Part shown: in pieces, positions 32,560 through 42,180 of the stretch
How positions within the stretch are numbered: position 1 is the stretch's first letter
Layout: each line of letters opens with the position of its first letter
Assembly: GCF_007565055.1 (NCBI RefSeq)
Contig: NC_044560.1
Location: 45,155,030 to 45,219,029 of the forward strand
Reading direction: 5' to 3'
Origin: Rhinopithecus roxellana
Lineage: Eukaryota > Chordata > Mammalia > Primates > Cercopithecidae
Length of the DNA stretch: 64,000 nt
The notes under the pieces: generated by a model
Database searches by the model: none
What the model was told of the DNA's origin: nothing
What the model saw: the letters and a program-made list of their open reading frames with translations, nothing else
Made by a program: the position numbers and the translations under genes

Positions 32560-32971
32560 ATTGACCAAGTATTACAGGCCTACTAGGGGCCTGGCTGTTT
32601 TAAGAACTGAGCAAATGGCAGTGAACAAAATGAAAATGAAAACCTGTCTTCATGGAGCTTGATTTTGTAGGAGACAGACAGACAGTAAACAAAAAATAGG
32701 TAGTAATAGGTCTGAAGCTAAGTAGTAAGAAGAAAAATCACCATGATAAGGGAATAGTAGTTTGCGGGGGTGCCATTTTATAAAGGATGGTCAGTGAGAC
32801 GCTCTCTGATGAGTCCTGAAGGAGATGAGGGAAGAAAGAGTTTCCAGGCAAGAGGAGGAGTGAAAACAAAGGCTCCAGAGGTAATGATTAGAGTGCTCAA
32901 GTTGGGAAGACCATGGTGGCTGGTGCAGAGTGAATGGAGAAGAATGGAGATGGAGTCAAGAACAATGGATG
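32560..32971 (-). mobile_element. LINE-2 3' region
   Basis: Antisense L2 in order: 'gtgaacaaaatgaaaatgaa', 'ttcatggagcttgattttgt', 'gagacagacagacagtaaac', 'ggtcagtgagacgctctctg', 'gaaagagtttccaggcaaga'. The Alu at 32972 interrupts it. Confidence 0.78.
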
Positions 32972-33290
32972 GGCCGGGCGCGGTGGCTCACGCCTGTAAT
33001 CCCAGCACTTTGGGAGGCCAAAGCAGGCAGATCATTTGAGGTCAGGAGTTCAAGACCAGCCTGGCCAACATGGTGGAACCCCATCTCTACTAAAAATACA
33101 AAAATCAGCCAGGTGTGCTGGCACGTGCCTATAATCCCAGCTACTCAGGAGACTAAGGCAGGAGAATCGCTTGAGCTCAGGAGGTGGAGGTTGCAGTGAG
33201 CCGAGATCACACTGCTGCACTCCAGCCTGGGCAACAGAGCGAGACTCCATCTCAAAAAACAAAAAACAAAAAAAAAGAAGAAGAAGGAAG
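32972..33290 (+). mobile_element. AluS-type element
   Basis: Full-length sense Alu beginning GGCCGGGCGCGGTGG, with an A-rich tail that has drifted to AAC and AAG. Inserted in L2. Confidence 0.96.
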
Positions 33291-34105
33291 GATAGAGTTC
33301 CTAAAATGTAGTGTGCACATGTGCACAAGCATCCCTGGATGTGCTGGGAAAGGTGATCTAGAGATCCCCCATTGTCATAAACACTGGCCTGGAGTCTTGC
33401 CAGTCCAAAGAGTTCCCTAGACCACAATAAACACCACTCCAATTTGACTCAAGAATGTAGAAGGCTCCCTGGTTGACCACGAACATATTCCCATCCACAT
33501 CAGCTCAGCACATATAAATTACATGGTAGAGCTTTTGTCTGATTTTTAGTCCTTCTTTAGGTCAAACTACTATGCTTTAGAACATTTCCTCTGCAGAGCT
33601 GGAGAACATTAATTTGGACATTGTTAGAAAGAGACATGAGGGAGAGGTCGGCCCAGCCTCAACTGCCTTCATTCATAAGCAAGATTTAGTTCTTTACGTG
33701 AAGTCTGGCAGAGGTTCCCAGCCTTGATCCATACCTGCCAGTACCTTGCCTGCCTGTACTGTGCTATTTCCAAGAATAAGTATGCTGGGCATGAGTCCTG
33801 ATCATAGCCTGAGAATGAGGCCTTACCCGCTGTGTCTCTATAAGCCTGAATGATCTCAGAATGATCATAGGCTGAGAACTCCTGCCAGGGAGGTTGGAGC
33901 CATCAGCAGGCCCACATGGGCCAGGGAAGCAAGGCAGGATCCCATGTCTGCTGGGCAGGCAGTCAAAGTGGGCACTGTAGAAGTGATGCCACATGCCTAT
34001 CCAAGGCTCCACTGTGACAAGGGAAGGCCTAAGCCTGGTCCAGAGAGCGCTAAGCCAGGCTTGAGGGGAAGGAAATCAAACTTGAATATTACGTACCTAC
34101 TGCTT
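33291..34105. other. Unassigned non-coding sequence
   Basis: No family recognised. A minus-strand frame at 33764-34012 lacks a domain. Confidence 0.3.
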
Positions 34106-34300
34106 TCTGGGCAGTTGGTTATGCTTTTTTCATGCACAATCTCATTAAATAAATCTTCACTAACCTGCAAAATAGTATCACTATTCTATAGAAGAGAAAA
34201 CTGAAGCCCAGAGAGGTTGAATGAATTGCCCATGACCACATAGCTACTAGGTGGTAACTGGGGACTTAGAAGCCACTGACTCCAAAGCCTGGACCTTAAA
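34106..34300 (-). mobile_element. MIR element
   Basis: Antisense MIR: 'catgcacaatctcattaaat', 'tattctatagaagagaaaac', 'tgaagcccagagaggttgaa', 'tgaccacatagctactaggt', 'tgactccaaagcctggacct'. Confidence 0.8.
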
Positions 34301-35100
34301 TTGCTTTGAAATGAGTTGCCTTATCATGAGACGGGACACAATCCTGTCTGGAGTTGAGTGGTTGAGGAAATTCATCCTCCTTGTCATCTCACGAGGCTGG
34401 AGAGATGGCCAGATTCTCCAGATGACTTGGGGTTTAGGCAGGGGGTGGTCCATGTTCCTTGAGGGCTCCATGGATCTGCCCTTTGAATGGAATGCCTGTC
34501 TCCTTGCCATCAGAACTCTTATCCTTAAGGGCCCAGCTGCCTTCTACTGTCTGGGCAGGACTCCTGGCACTAGGACACCCTACCCACTTCCCATCCACCC
34601 AACACCCTGCTACCTAGCGCTGCCTCTACTGCCCCATACCAGGCTGAGTGAGTCACAGATGTCAGCTTCAGCCCCTGTGTCTCCACAGGCCTGAAACACC
34701 GACTTGTTTTAGAACTGCCTGCCTCTGCTTCCTTCTCCTTCTTGGGCTTGTTGGCACTCACTCTCATTCACAGGCACCCTGGCTCATGAAATATCATCTG
34801 CAAATATGGGAATCTCTGCACCAGACCCACACTGTTGATGGCTCTGGAGTTGTTTATAAAAATATCCTTGGCATTCTCTGCCCGACACGGTTCCGCATCA
34901 TGCTGCACTTGCAGGCAAGCTTCGCCAGCCTGATAAAGAGCCCTTTATTTGACCTTTAGAAAAGTTATGACTCACATCACCAGCTTTCCTTCCCCTTCTA
35001 GAGTGCATGTTATCCATAAAAAGCATCATTATAAAGGTCATGGAGAAGATTAACCCCAGTCCTGGATTTTAAACTTTCTCTGTAGGACACAGTCGAATCA
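34301..35100. other. Unassigned non-coding sequence
   Basis: The longest open frame here (34251-34694, plus, 147 codons) begins in the MIR and has no recognisable domain. A second frame (34648-34959) is hydrophobic at its start but also unrecognised. I do not call either a gene. Confidence 0.3.
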
Positions 35101-35300
35101 GCGGTACCTTGTGGCCCTAGGAACTAGTTAGCTTAAGTGGGGACTTGTTAGTTCAGTCAGCAACATGTCCACTCATCTTGGGACTTGCTAGTTTAGCAAG
35201 GGGCTGGATGGCTTAGGTAGGATCTGGTTAGCCAAATCATGGGCTGGTTATCTCATATTTGGACTGGAAATTGTAGTTGGTTAATGTACTTGTAGAAACA
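35101..35300 (+). repeat. Degenerate 20-bp-period tandem repeat, about 8 units
   Basis: Successive 20-base blocks from 35121 keep phase: GAACTAGTTAGCTTAAGTGG, GGACTTGTTAGTTCAGTCAG, a worn unit, GGACTTGCTAGTTTAGCAAG, GGGCTGGATGGCTTAGGTAG, GATCTGGTTAGCCAAATCAT, GGGCTGGTTATCTCATATTT, GGACTGGAAATTGTAGTTGG. There is no length drift despite strong base divergence. I know no named family for it. Confidence 0.8.
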
Positions 35301-35609
35301 CTCGCTCAACTTGTTATAGTGCTGCACTTTGAAAGAGAAGATCTGATATTTCTTTCCCTGAGAGGAAGGCAGTATAATTCTGCCAGATTCACTAACTACA
35401 GACTTCAGGTCTAACCCCAGCTAGCAAACATACCAGTGCAAAGAGTATGAATGGATCCCTGCAGTACATCAGCATCAGAGGAAGACCAGCTCTAAGCATA
35501 AGCCCAACCTTTAGATCATATCTAGGACATTAGGTCTATGTTGTCTTTGAATCTCAAGCAGGGTACCAGTAGAGAGAATAGTGAAGACCAAATGAGATCA
35601 TGTTCACCT

Positions 35610-35700
35610 ATGTACTTATTCAGTGATGTTTCTGAGTATCTACTATTGCACAGACATTGTGCAAGGCACTGGGCACTGAGGACACAGATAAGATGGTATT
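35610..35700 (-). mobile_element. LINE-2 3'-end fragment
   Basis: Antisense L2-like: 'gagtatctactattgcacag', 'attgtgcaaggcactgggca', 'ctgaggacacagataagatg'. Confidence 0.6.
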
Positions 35701-35714
35701 GTGCACACTGTTTG

Positions 35715-36085
35715 ATGATGCTTCCTAGCCTCCCTTGCAGTTAAGATTCATCATGTGACTGAAGTTTAGCCAATAAAACATAAGCAAAAGTGATGTGCGA
35801 CACCTCCAGGAGTGGCCTATAAAATCTCCTATACCATCCTCCACGTTTTCTTTCTTCCTGCTTTTGCCAGCAGATGAAGAAGGTTCAGAAAAGGGCTTTG
35901 AGGCCCCACAAAATGAAGGAGCCATAAAATGGATGGATCCTGGATCCTTGATCACTGCATGGAGCAGAGGCTCCTGCCAACCCCATGTTGTCTGGACTTG
36001 ATATGAAGAGAAATAAACTTTCATTATAGTAAGCCACTAAAACTTGGGGATTGTTTGTTGCAGCATTTAGCCTGTCCTGACCAGT
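35715..36085 (+). mobile_element. MLT1-type MaLR LTR (tentative)
   Basis: Ordered LTR-like features: 'cctcccttgcagttaagatt', 'gtgactgaagtttagccaat', 'aggagtggcctataaaatct', 'agagaaataaactttcatta', 'agtaagccactaaaacttgg', 'gcagcatttagcctgtcctg'. It has the same architecture as 18410-18795. A poly(A) signal-like AATAAA sits near 36013. Confidence 0.55.
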
Positions 36086-36317
36086 GTATGGCCCTTCACC
36101 TTTTGCTCCCTGAACTCTCCGCAGACCTTACCTTTTTCTGTTCCAAGAAAGACAGACCATCAGAGAGTCCTTCATCTTCCTTCTGCTGCATCCTTGACTT
36201 GTCTATTTGTCTTCTCCCTTGCATTCTCCATCCCCACCACCCAACAGGATGAATCCATCCACCTGGGTCATTGACATCATCCTTCTATCGCTTTGTATTC
36301 TGTTGACTGTACTGTGC

Positions 36318-36318
<1 letters not shown>
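36086..36318. other. Unassigned pyrimidine-rich sequence before a poly(A)
   Basis: No family recognised. It ends directly in the 42-A tract, which could make it the 3' end of an unrecognised retrocopy. Confidence 0.3.

Positions 36319-36360
<42 letters not shown>
36319..36360 (+). repeat. Pure poly(A) tract of about 42
   Basis: An uninterrupted A run not attached to any Alu or L1 that I can identify. Confidence 0.95.
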
Positions 36361-36365
<5 letters not shown>

Positions 36366-36676
36366 TCAGCTCTCTTCTCTCCTTAAATACAAGAGAGTCC
36401 CATTCAGTGTTTGAGTAGTCGAGATAAATCATCCTTCTTATCATCCCAGGAGTCTGGAGAGATGGTGAGATGGCCAGATTCTCCAGATAGATATGGGGTT
36501 TGGGCAGGGGTCCATGTCTCCCTAGAGCTCCCTTGATCTGGTCCTTTGAAGGGGATACCTATCACCTAAAATAAAGCATGTGGGTAAAATTTTAAAAAAA
36601 GAAATAAAGTATGTGGAAGGTGTTTATCAATTTGAATCCCCCTAAAGCAACTGACCTCTTTGCCTCTGACCCTTCA
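36361..36676. other. Unassigned sequence resembling part of 34320-34500
   Basis: Parts echo 34360-34520: 'gagatggccagattctccag', 'gagatatggggtttgggcag'-like and 'gtccatgt..ccttgaggg'-like, and 'ggatacct/gaatgcct'. The shared order suggests an old duplication about 2 kb apart. Confidence 0.6.
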
Positions 36677-37198
36677 TGTCTTAGTCTGGTTGGGCTTCTG
36701 TAACAAAATATCATAACCTAGTAGCTTATAAACAACAAGAATTTATTTCTTACCATTCTGGAGGCTGAAAAAGTCCAAGATCAAGGCAGATTCAGTGTCT
36801 GGTGGGGGCCCAGTTTTTGGCTTATAGACAGCACCTTCCACATGGCAGAAGGGGCAAGAGGTCTGTCTCAGTCAGGCTTCTTCTTTTTTTTTTTTTTTAA
36901 GATGGAGTTTCACTCTTTCACCCACACTGGAGTGAAGTGGTGCTATCTTGGCTCACTGCAACCTCCACTCCCCCGGGTTCAAGTGATTCTCCTGCTTCAG
37001 CCTCCCAAGTAGCTGCGATTACAGGTGTGAGCTACTGCGCCCAGCCTCAGGCTTCTTTTATAAGGGCACTAATTTCATCCATGAGGGCTCCATCCTCATG
37101 ATCTAATCACCTCCCAAATGCCCTGCCTCCTAATACCATTACCTTAGGGTTGGGGATGTCAACATATGAATTTGGGGGCAAGAAGCAAGCATTTCACA
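36677..37198 (-). mobile_element. MLT1-type MaLR LTR, split by an Alu fragment
   Basis: Antisense LTR: 'tgtcttagtctggttgggct' at the start, 'cattctggaggctgaaaaag', 'ccttccacatggcagaaggg', then after the Alu 'ataagggcactaatttcatc', 'tctaatcacctcccaaatgc' and 'gatgtcaacatatgaatttg'. Confidence 0.85.
36884..37046 (-). mobile_element. Alu with internal deletion between arms
   Basis: Antisense: T run, right arm to GCGATTACAGG, then directly the left-arm 5' end 'tgtgagctactgcgcccagc'. About 135 bp between the two equivalent GATTACAGG sites is missing. A duplication TCAGGCTTCTT (36872-36882 and 37047-37057) shows the insertion ends are intact. Confidence 0.92.
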
Positions 37199-37239
37199 AG
37201 TTAATTTCTGATGAATAGGTCAGAGTTACTATTTCTGCC

Positions 37240-37530
37240 TTACCACTCATTGACACCTTAGCCCACAGCAATCTGGCTTCCTCTCCCACTGCTGTCATGA
37301 CATTTCTCATTCAAAGATCATTAGTGATCTCTTACTGTAAATCCAGGGGACTGTTCGCAGGCTTTTTCTAGCTTAATCTTTCAGAAGTTCTTGATACCTG
37401 ATCGGCCTCTCCTCTAACTTACCCTCGCACAATGTTTTCAGCCCTTCTCTCCTGGTTCTTTCTGCTGCCTCTAAATGGAGGAGTGCCCCCAAATTCTGCT
37501 CTCAGCCAACTCTTTTCTCTCTAAATTTGC
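37240..37530 (+). mobile_element. LINE-2 reverse-transcriptase region relic
   Basis: Sense L2 ORF2 text, decayed but in order: 'caatctggcttcctctccca', 'gatcattagtgatctcttac', 'gacctgatcggcctctcc'-like, 'ttctctcctggttctttctg', 'gcctctaaatggaggagtgc' and 'tctgctctcagccaactctt'. This is the RT domain coding part of a cellular retrotransposon. The frame is lost. Confidence 0.72.
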
Positions 37531-37534
37531 TTAT

Positions 37535-37769
37535 TTGGCAAATAGGGCTATTATTGCTACTAATAATAAAAACTAACATCTATGGGATATGTATCTGAGA
37601 CAAGTGCCAAGCATACCACATGCATTATCCTGCCTAACCCTAACAAAAACTTGATGAGGTTAGGGGTGTCATAATCTCATTATAAAGATGAGAAAGGCTA
37701 GGCAAAAAGCAGGGTTAAGTAAGTTGTACAATGCCACACAGCTGGCATGGGTTGGAGCTAGACAAGACC
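37535..37769 (-). mobile_element. MIR element
   Basis: Antisense MIR: 'aagtgccaagcataccacat', 'cattatcctgcctaacccta', 'aatctcattataaagatgag', 'gccacacagctggcatgggt'. Confidence 0.75.
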
Positions 37770-37855
37770 AGTGCCTGCCCATAGGATGCCCTTTTTCAAA
37801 TATGAAATCACCATTCTCATCCACTTCCAAAAAGGGCACCCTATGGGCAGGCACT
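37770..37855. repeat. 27-bp inverted repeat around a templated insert
   Basis: Left arm 37770-37796 (begins AGTGCCTGCCCATAGG) and right arm 37829-37855 (ends CCTATGGGCAGGCACT) pair over 27 bp with one mismatch. The 32-base loop contains most of a 25-bp exact copy of 38186-38210. A plain hairpin would not explain the loop's origin. Confidence 0.95.
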
Positions 37856-37934
37856 AGCTTTCCTCTGGGCAGGTGCAACCCCATTTCAGAGTACTTAGTT
37901 TGGTAAGCAAAGGGAGCATTTAGCCCCACTCATC

Positions 37935-38050
37935 TCCTTAACCAAGTCGCCTACTGCAAGGCACAAAGTACAAGAGTGTACAAGGAACTCATGGAACCAG
38001 AATTCAAACTCTGGCCTCTGTTACTCCAGAGACAGCATATCTCACCAACC
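37935..38050 (-). mobile_element. MIR fragment
   Basis: Antisense MIR pieces 'ccagaattcaaactctggcc' and 'tactccagagacagcatatc'. Confidence 0.5.
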
Positions 38051-38054
38051 CCCT

Positions 38055-38210
38055 ATGCCCCTACCTCACAGCATGTTGTAAGGATTAAAACTAAACAGAT
38101 CATGAATGTAGAGCATTTGGCTCAGAATTTGGTGTGTAAGAAGTACATGATATAAAATAGTCACTATCATTGTCATATTATTCATATCACCATTCTCATC
38201 CACTTCCAAA
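38055..38210 (+). mobile_element. MIR 3' part (source of the 25-bp insert)
   Basis: Sense MIR tail: 'ctacctcacagcatgttgta', 'aggattaaaactaaacagat', 'tggctcagaatttggtgtgt', 'agtcactatcattgtcat'. Its end (38186-38210) is repeated exactly at 37807-37831. Confidence 0.65.
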
Positions 38211-38696
38211 GCTTCAACAAACTCATTCATCAAATGTTTAATTATTGCTCATGTGCCAAGCACTACGCCAGGTGCTGAGGTTTCAAAGATGAATAAAACA
38301 CTGTTCCTGCCTCATTGTTTGGAAAATCTAGCAGGAAAGAAAGCCACAAAAGCAATGAACTGAAAAAGTGACAAGCACAGTAACCAGAGGTGATACAAAG
38401 TGCTGTGTGAGCACAGAGAAGAAAGCGTTACACCAGTGTGGGTTAGGGCCAAGGGCCAAGCAGATTTGGTGATGGCTTCAGAAGGGAAGGGAAATTTTAA
38501 AGGAGTCTGGATCGTTAGATGCTGGCCAGTCTAGACGACTTGGAGGGACAATCTAGAGAGAGGAAACCACAGGAACAAAAGAAAGGCATGGCAATAGGGA
38601 AGGACATAGTTTATGTGGCCTGGAGTTTGCGCTTGTCAACCAGAAGTCATTGAAGTAAGTAAGCAGGGCTGGGATGCAGTCAGATATTGGTTTTAG
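38211..38696 (-). mobile_element. LINE-2 3' region
   Basis: Antisense L2: 'actcattcatcaaatgttta', 'gccaagcactacgccaggtg', 'aagatgaataaaacactgtt', 'ctggagtttgcgcttgtcaa', 'gtaagcagggctgggatgca'. The young AluYR landed at its end. Confidence 0.75.
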
Positions 38697-38713
38697 AAAG
38701 AAAGCCCTGGCAT

Positions 38714-38994
38714 GGCCGGGCGCGGTGGCTCAAGCCTGTAATCCCAGCACTTTGGGAGGCCGAGACGGGCGGATCACGAGGTCAGGAGATCGAGACCATC
38801 CTGGCTAATACGGTGAAACCCCGTCTCTACTAAAAAATACAAAAAACTAGCCGGGCGACGAGGCGGGCGCCTGTAGTCCCAGCTACTCGGGAGGCTGAGA
38901 CAGGAGAATGGCGTGAACCCGGGAGGCGGAGCTTGCAGTGAGCTGAGAGCCGGCCACTGCACTCCAGCCTGGGCGGCAGAGCGAGACTCCGTCT

Positions 38995-39032
<38 letters not shown>
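38714..39032 (+). mobile_element. Young AluYR-type element (Old World monkey lineage)
   Basis: About 285 bp plus a pure tail of about 35 A. CpG sites are mostly intact, and a perfect 17-bp duplication AAAGAAAGCCCTGGCAT flanks it (38697-38713 and 39033-39049). Diagnostic bases: GGCTCAAGCC near the start, CTAAAAAATACAAAAAACTA in the linker, and GCCGGCCACTGC in the right arm. These are typical of AluYR subfamilies in cercopithecids. Local oddities are GGGCGACGAGGCGGGC and GAGAGCCGGCC. It should carry an internal Pol III promoter. Confidence 0.95.
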
Positions 39033-39037
<5 letters not shown>

Positions 39038-39049
39038 AAGCCCTGGCAT

Positions 39050-39120
39050 GTAGAATAGTGTTTTGCACATAGTCAGAGCTTAGTAAATATTTAGAAAAAT
39101 GAATGAATGAATGAATGGCT
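39050..39120 (+). mobile_element. LINE-2 3' tail
   Basis: 'cacatagtcagagcttagta', 'aatatttagaaaaatgaatg' and a (GAAT)n end match the sense L2 3' terminus. Confidence 0.65.
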
Positions 39121-39279
39121 TGAAGGAAACCTAGCCTCCATGGTGTAAGCACTGAAGACATTCACACATCCATTTTCAAGTCCTCCAGGGCTGCATAAAC
39201 ATGTGTGCTCACACTGCACTGTGGGAACAAACTTGTATTTACAGAATGTTAGCACTGAAAGAGTCCCTGATGAGGAACC

Positions 39280-39360
39280 ACTCCTGTCTAACCCTACCAA
39301 CCCAGAAGCTGAGGCCCAGAGAGGGAAGTGGCTTGTTGAAGTGATTCATCTCATGACCCA
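39280..39360 (-). mobile_element. MIR fragment
   Basis: 'cccagaagctgaggcccaga' and 'gggaagtggcttgttgaagt' are the antisense MIR core. Confidence 0.5.
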
Positions 39361-39474
39361 GTCTCAATTTTGGCTGCTGCAAGCATGACCATCCTTGAGT
39401 CTAACGGCCTTTCTAAGTTTCTGATTTGATCAGGTGCTTCCTTTAGGGATTCTGTTTTTTCTCGAGCACACATC

Positions 39475-39625
39475 TTTCATATTTCTATCTCCATGACTTG
39501 CTTATATGCCTGGGCCCCCGCTAGAATGCCTGCTTCTGTATTATCTCCAAAGATGATTCATCCTTCAAGCCTCTTTTCCTCCAAGAAGCCTCCCCTGACT
39601 ACCCTGTCATAAGTGGTCTTTACTT
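39475..39625 (+). mobile_element. LINE-2 fragment
   Basis: Sense L2 with 'gcctcttttcctccaagaag' and 'cctcccctgactaccctgtc'. Confidence 0.65.
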
Positions 39626-40045
39626 TCACTAGCAGCAGTTCTTGAATACTTATTGTATGCTAAGAACTGTGCTTGGCAATTTACATTCATGCATTATTTA
39701 TATGTAATACATGTAATACACATAAAATATGTTTACTTTTATTACTTAATCTTTACAAGAGGCCTATTAAATGTGGGCTATTGTTATCCCCAGTTTTCAG
39801 AAGAGGGAATGAAATCCCCATCAACATAAGAGCTAATCGTGTACTAGACAGTGGGTTAAATTCTTTCCATGGATCATCTAGATTATCCTCACAACAACCC
39901 CATTAAGTTGGTACTGTTACTGTCATTTTAACTGAACTGACCAGAAACCTGAGGCTCAGAATGGTGAACTGATTCAAATTCTCATAGAGATTAGGTCACG
40001 CATCCAGGATCAAACCCAGCCCCACTGGCTTCTCAGTGAGGATGA
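39626..40045 (-). mobile_element. Two MIR copies in tandem
   Basis: Antisense MIR marks appear twice: 'gctaagaactgtgcttggca' and 'tatccccagttttcagaaga' (39658-39805), then 'atcctcacaacaaccccatt', 'aaacctgaggctcagaatgg' and 'aggatcaaacccagccccac' (39885-40030). Confidence 0.65.
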
Positions 40046-40182
40046 TGATGGCCTAGGGTCATCCCCAAGCACAGGTGGAACCAGGTACCCCCTGATCTGC
40101 AAGCCCATGCTTCACCCCCTGCTCTAGACAGCCTTCCATCACCCAACTGTCCATCCAAACCACCACTCACTTGATTCTTTTT

Positions 40183-40489
40183 CTTGGTTTGTTTTTGTTT
40201 TTGTTTTGAGGCAGAGTCTCGCTGTGTGGCTCAAGCTGGAGGGCAGTAGCATGATCTCTGCTCACTGCAACCTCTGCCTCCCAGGTTCAAGCAATTCTCC
40301 TGCCTCAGTCTCCAGAGTAGCTGGGATTCCAGGCACCCACCACCACGCCTGGCTAATTTTTAGATTTTTAGTAGAGATGGGGCTTTGCCATGTTGGCGAG
40401 GCTGGTCTCAAACTCCAGACCTCAAGTGATCCACCTGCCTCAGCCTCCCAAAGTGCTGGGATTACAGGTGTAAGCCACCAAGCCTGGCC
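40183..40489 (-). mobile_element. AluS-type element
   Basis: Antisense Alu with a (TTTTTG)n tail, ending 'aagccaccaagcctggcc'. Confidence 0.95.
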
Positions 40490-40705
40490 CTCATATTATT
40501 TCATTAATGAATTATTCTTTACCCTTTAGATAGTATTCATTTGTGTGTTGATTCATTGACTCTGTAAATATGCTTAGAACTTATGTTAAATGCCAGCTCT
40601 TTGAAAGGTGTTTGATGAACAAGTCAAAATGGTCTCTGGTCTCACAGAGTTTGCAATATGTTGGAGTGCCTTTTAAGTGGCAATTCTCATATTATTTCTC
40701 TCTCT

Positions 40706-40852
40706 TTTTTTTTTTTTTTTTTTTTTTTTTGAGTCAGTCTCAGTCCATCACCATATTGGCCAGGCTGATCTCGAACTCCTGACCTTGAGTGATCCGCCCA
40801 CCTTGGACTCCCAAAGTGCTGGGATTACAGGTATGACCCACCATACCAGGCC
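40706..40852 (-). mobile_element. Alu fragment with internal deletion
   Basis: A 25-T run and 'gagtcagtctcagtccatca' pass straight into left-arm sequence 'tattggccaggctgatctcg'. Most of the right arm and linker is missing. The 5' end is present ('gacccaccataccaggcc'). Confidence 0.9.
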
Positions 40853-41360
40853 CTTTACTTGTTATTAAATAGTATGTTTGTTCCCATGTTTTTCTTCTCT
40901 AGCTGGATTGCAATTTCCTTCTGGACAGAAAAATGTGCCTTTGAAACCTCAGTATCCCAACACATGAGTGCTTATGCTGTATTAATTAAACGGTTGACTA
41001 ACAAGATGACTCAACTACAGAAATAATTTTGCATTTTTTTGAGTATGGAGGTGTTTGTATCAACCAGCAGCCCAAAGTTACACTGCAGAAATGGTGATTG
41101 CAAATCCCATTTACTTTTCATACCTTATAAAGTACAGCCCAAAATAAAAATGTCATGTGCTTAAAAGAAAAAAAAAAAAAACAAAACCTTGAAATTCATA
41201 TTTCTCTTGAAGGGTTACCTTTTTTGAACACCTCTGAGTCCCTAGAACGCCACTAAGTAGTTACTCTATAAATACCGTTAATCAATTGGTGCATAGAGAC
41301 ACATTATATCTTAACAATGAGGAATATTTTTGTTAGGTTTTTGGTCCCCTAGACTTTTAT
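40853..41360. other. Mostly unassigned; possible L2 and an A-run
   Basis: 40890-41000 weakly resembles a sense L2 3' end ('gcaatttccttctggacaga'). An A-run lies at about 41170-41182. No exon is recognised. Confidence 0.35.
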
Positions 41361-41860
41361 TACAGCCTAAGTCCCATTGATTTTACACTGGCCCTGATTT
41401 CTTTATGTGAATTTCCTTCCTCACTAACATAAGGGCCTACTCCCTGAGAACAGATTGTAAAGTTTTGAAACAGCTTTGTACAAGGGGAAAAAAAAAAAAA
41501 GGAAGAAAGAAAAGAATTTACTGCCAGACTATTTTTCCAGCTCTTACATAGGAAGTTAGATGTTGCCTGTTGGGCTTCCTTCACTAAGGACCAGCTTTAA
41601 TCCGTCGTGTTGTCGCCTTCTACTGGTGACAAATGGAAGGTGACTTGTTCTATAAGGCTAGGGCGTGGAGGCTTTTTGCCTTGAAAATATTCAGTCGCTT
41701 TTGTAGCTAAGAACATTTTGTTTTCAATAGTAAATCTGCCTGCCAGTGGCAGGCTCAATTTACTCACCTGAATAAAAACCTTTCCCCAATTCTCAGAGCC
41801 CTCCAGGACTAATTTTATGGCAACTCTTACTTTCATTGTATCATATTCATATCCTACAAT
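41361..41860. other. Unassigned non-coding sequence
   Basis: Two minus-strand short frames (41360-41584, 41597-41836) have no recognisable domain. Confidence 0.3.
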
Positions 41861-41995
41861 TTCACTCCATCAGAGCTTCTCCTAAGGAATTGTATTTTTC
41901 ATCATTGTTTCCTACGCACCTAGCACAGGTCTGGAGACAGAGTAGTTACACAATAAATGTTCATTGAATACATGTATGTGGAAATTAGTTAAAGC
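41861..41995 (+). mobile_element. LINE-2 3' end
   Basis: 'cctagcacaggtctggagac', 'agttacacaataaatgttca' and 'ttgaatacatg' match the sense L2 3' end. Confidence 0.65.
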
Positions 41996-42036
41996 GTGAA
42001 AGGAAGGAAGGAAGGGAGCTCCAGAGGGAGATTTTA

Positions 42037-42180
42037 ATTTTTTTTTTTTTTTTTTTTTTGAGACGAAGTCTCACTATGTTGCCCAAGCTGGTCTCAAACT
42101 CCTGAGCTCAAGCAATACGTCTGCCTTGGCCTCCCAAATAAACTGCTAGGATTACAGGCATGAACCACCCCGCCTGGCCA
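42037..42180 (-). mobile_element. Free left Alu monomer (FLAM-like)
   Basis: T run, 'gagacgaagtctcactatgt', 'tgcccaagctggtctcaaac', ending 'gaaccaccccgcctggcc'. Only one arm and a tail are present. Short similar flanks (GGGAGATTTT and GGAAGATTTT) may be a duplication. Confidence 0.88.

Noticed and set aside
34251..34694. 147-codon open frame, plus strand
   Set aside because: It starts inside a MIR and has no recognisable domain or exon context.
40491..40699. 13-base repeat CTCATATTATTTC on both sides of unique sequence
   Set aside because: It does not bracket either Alu properly, so it is not a target-site duplication. It is probably chance or a very small duplication.
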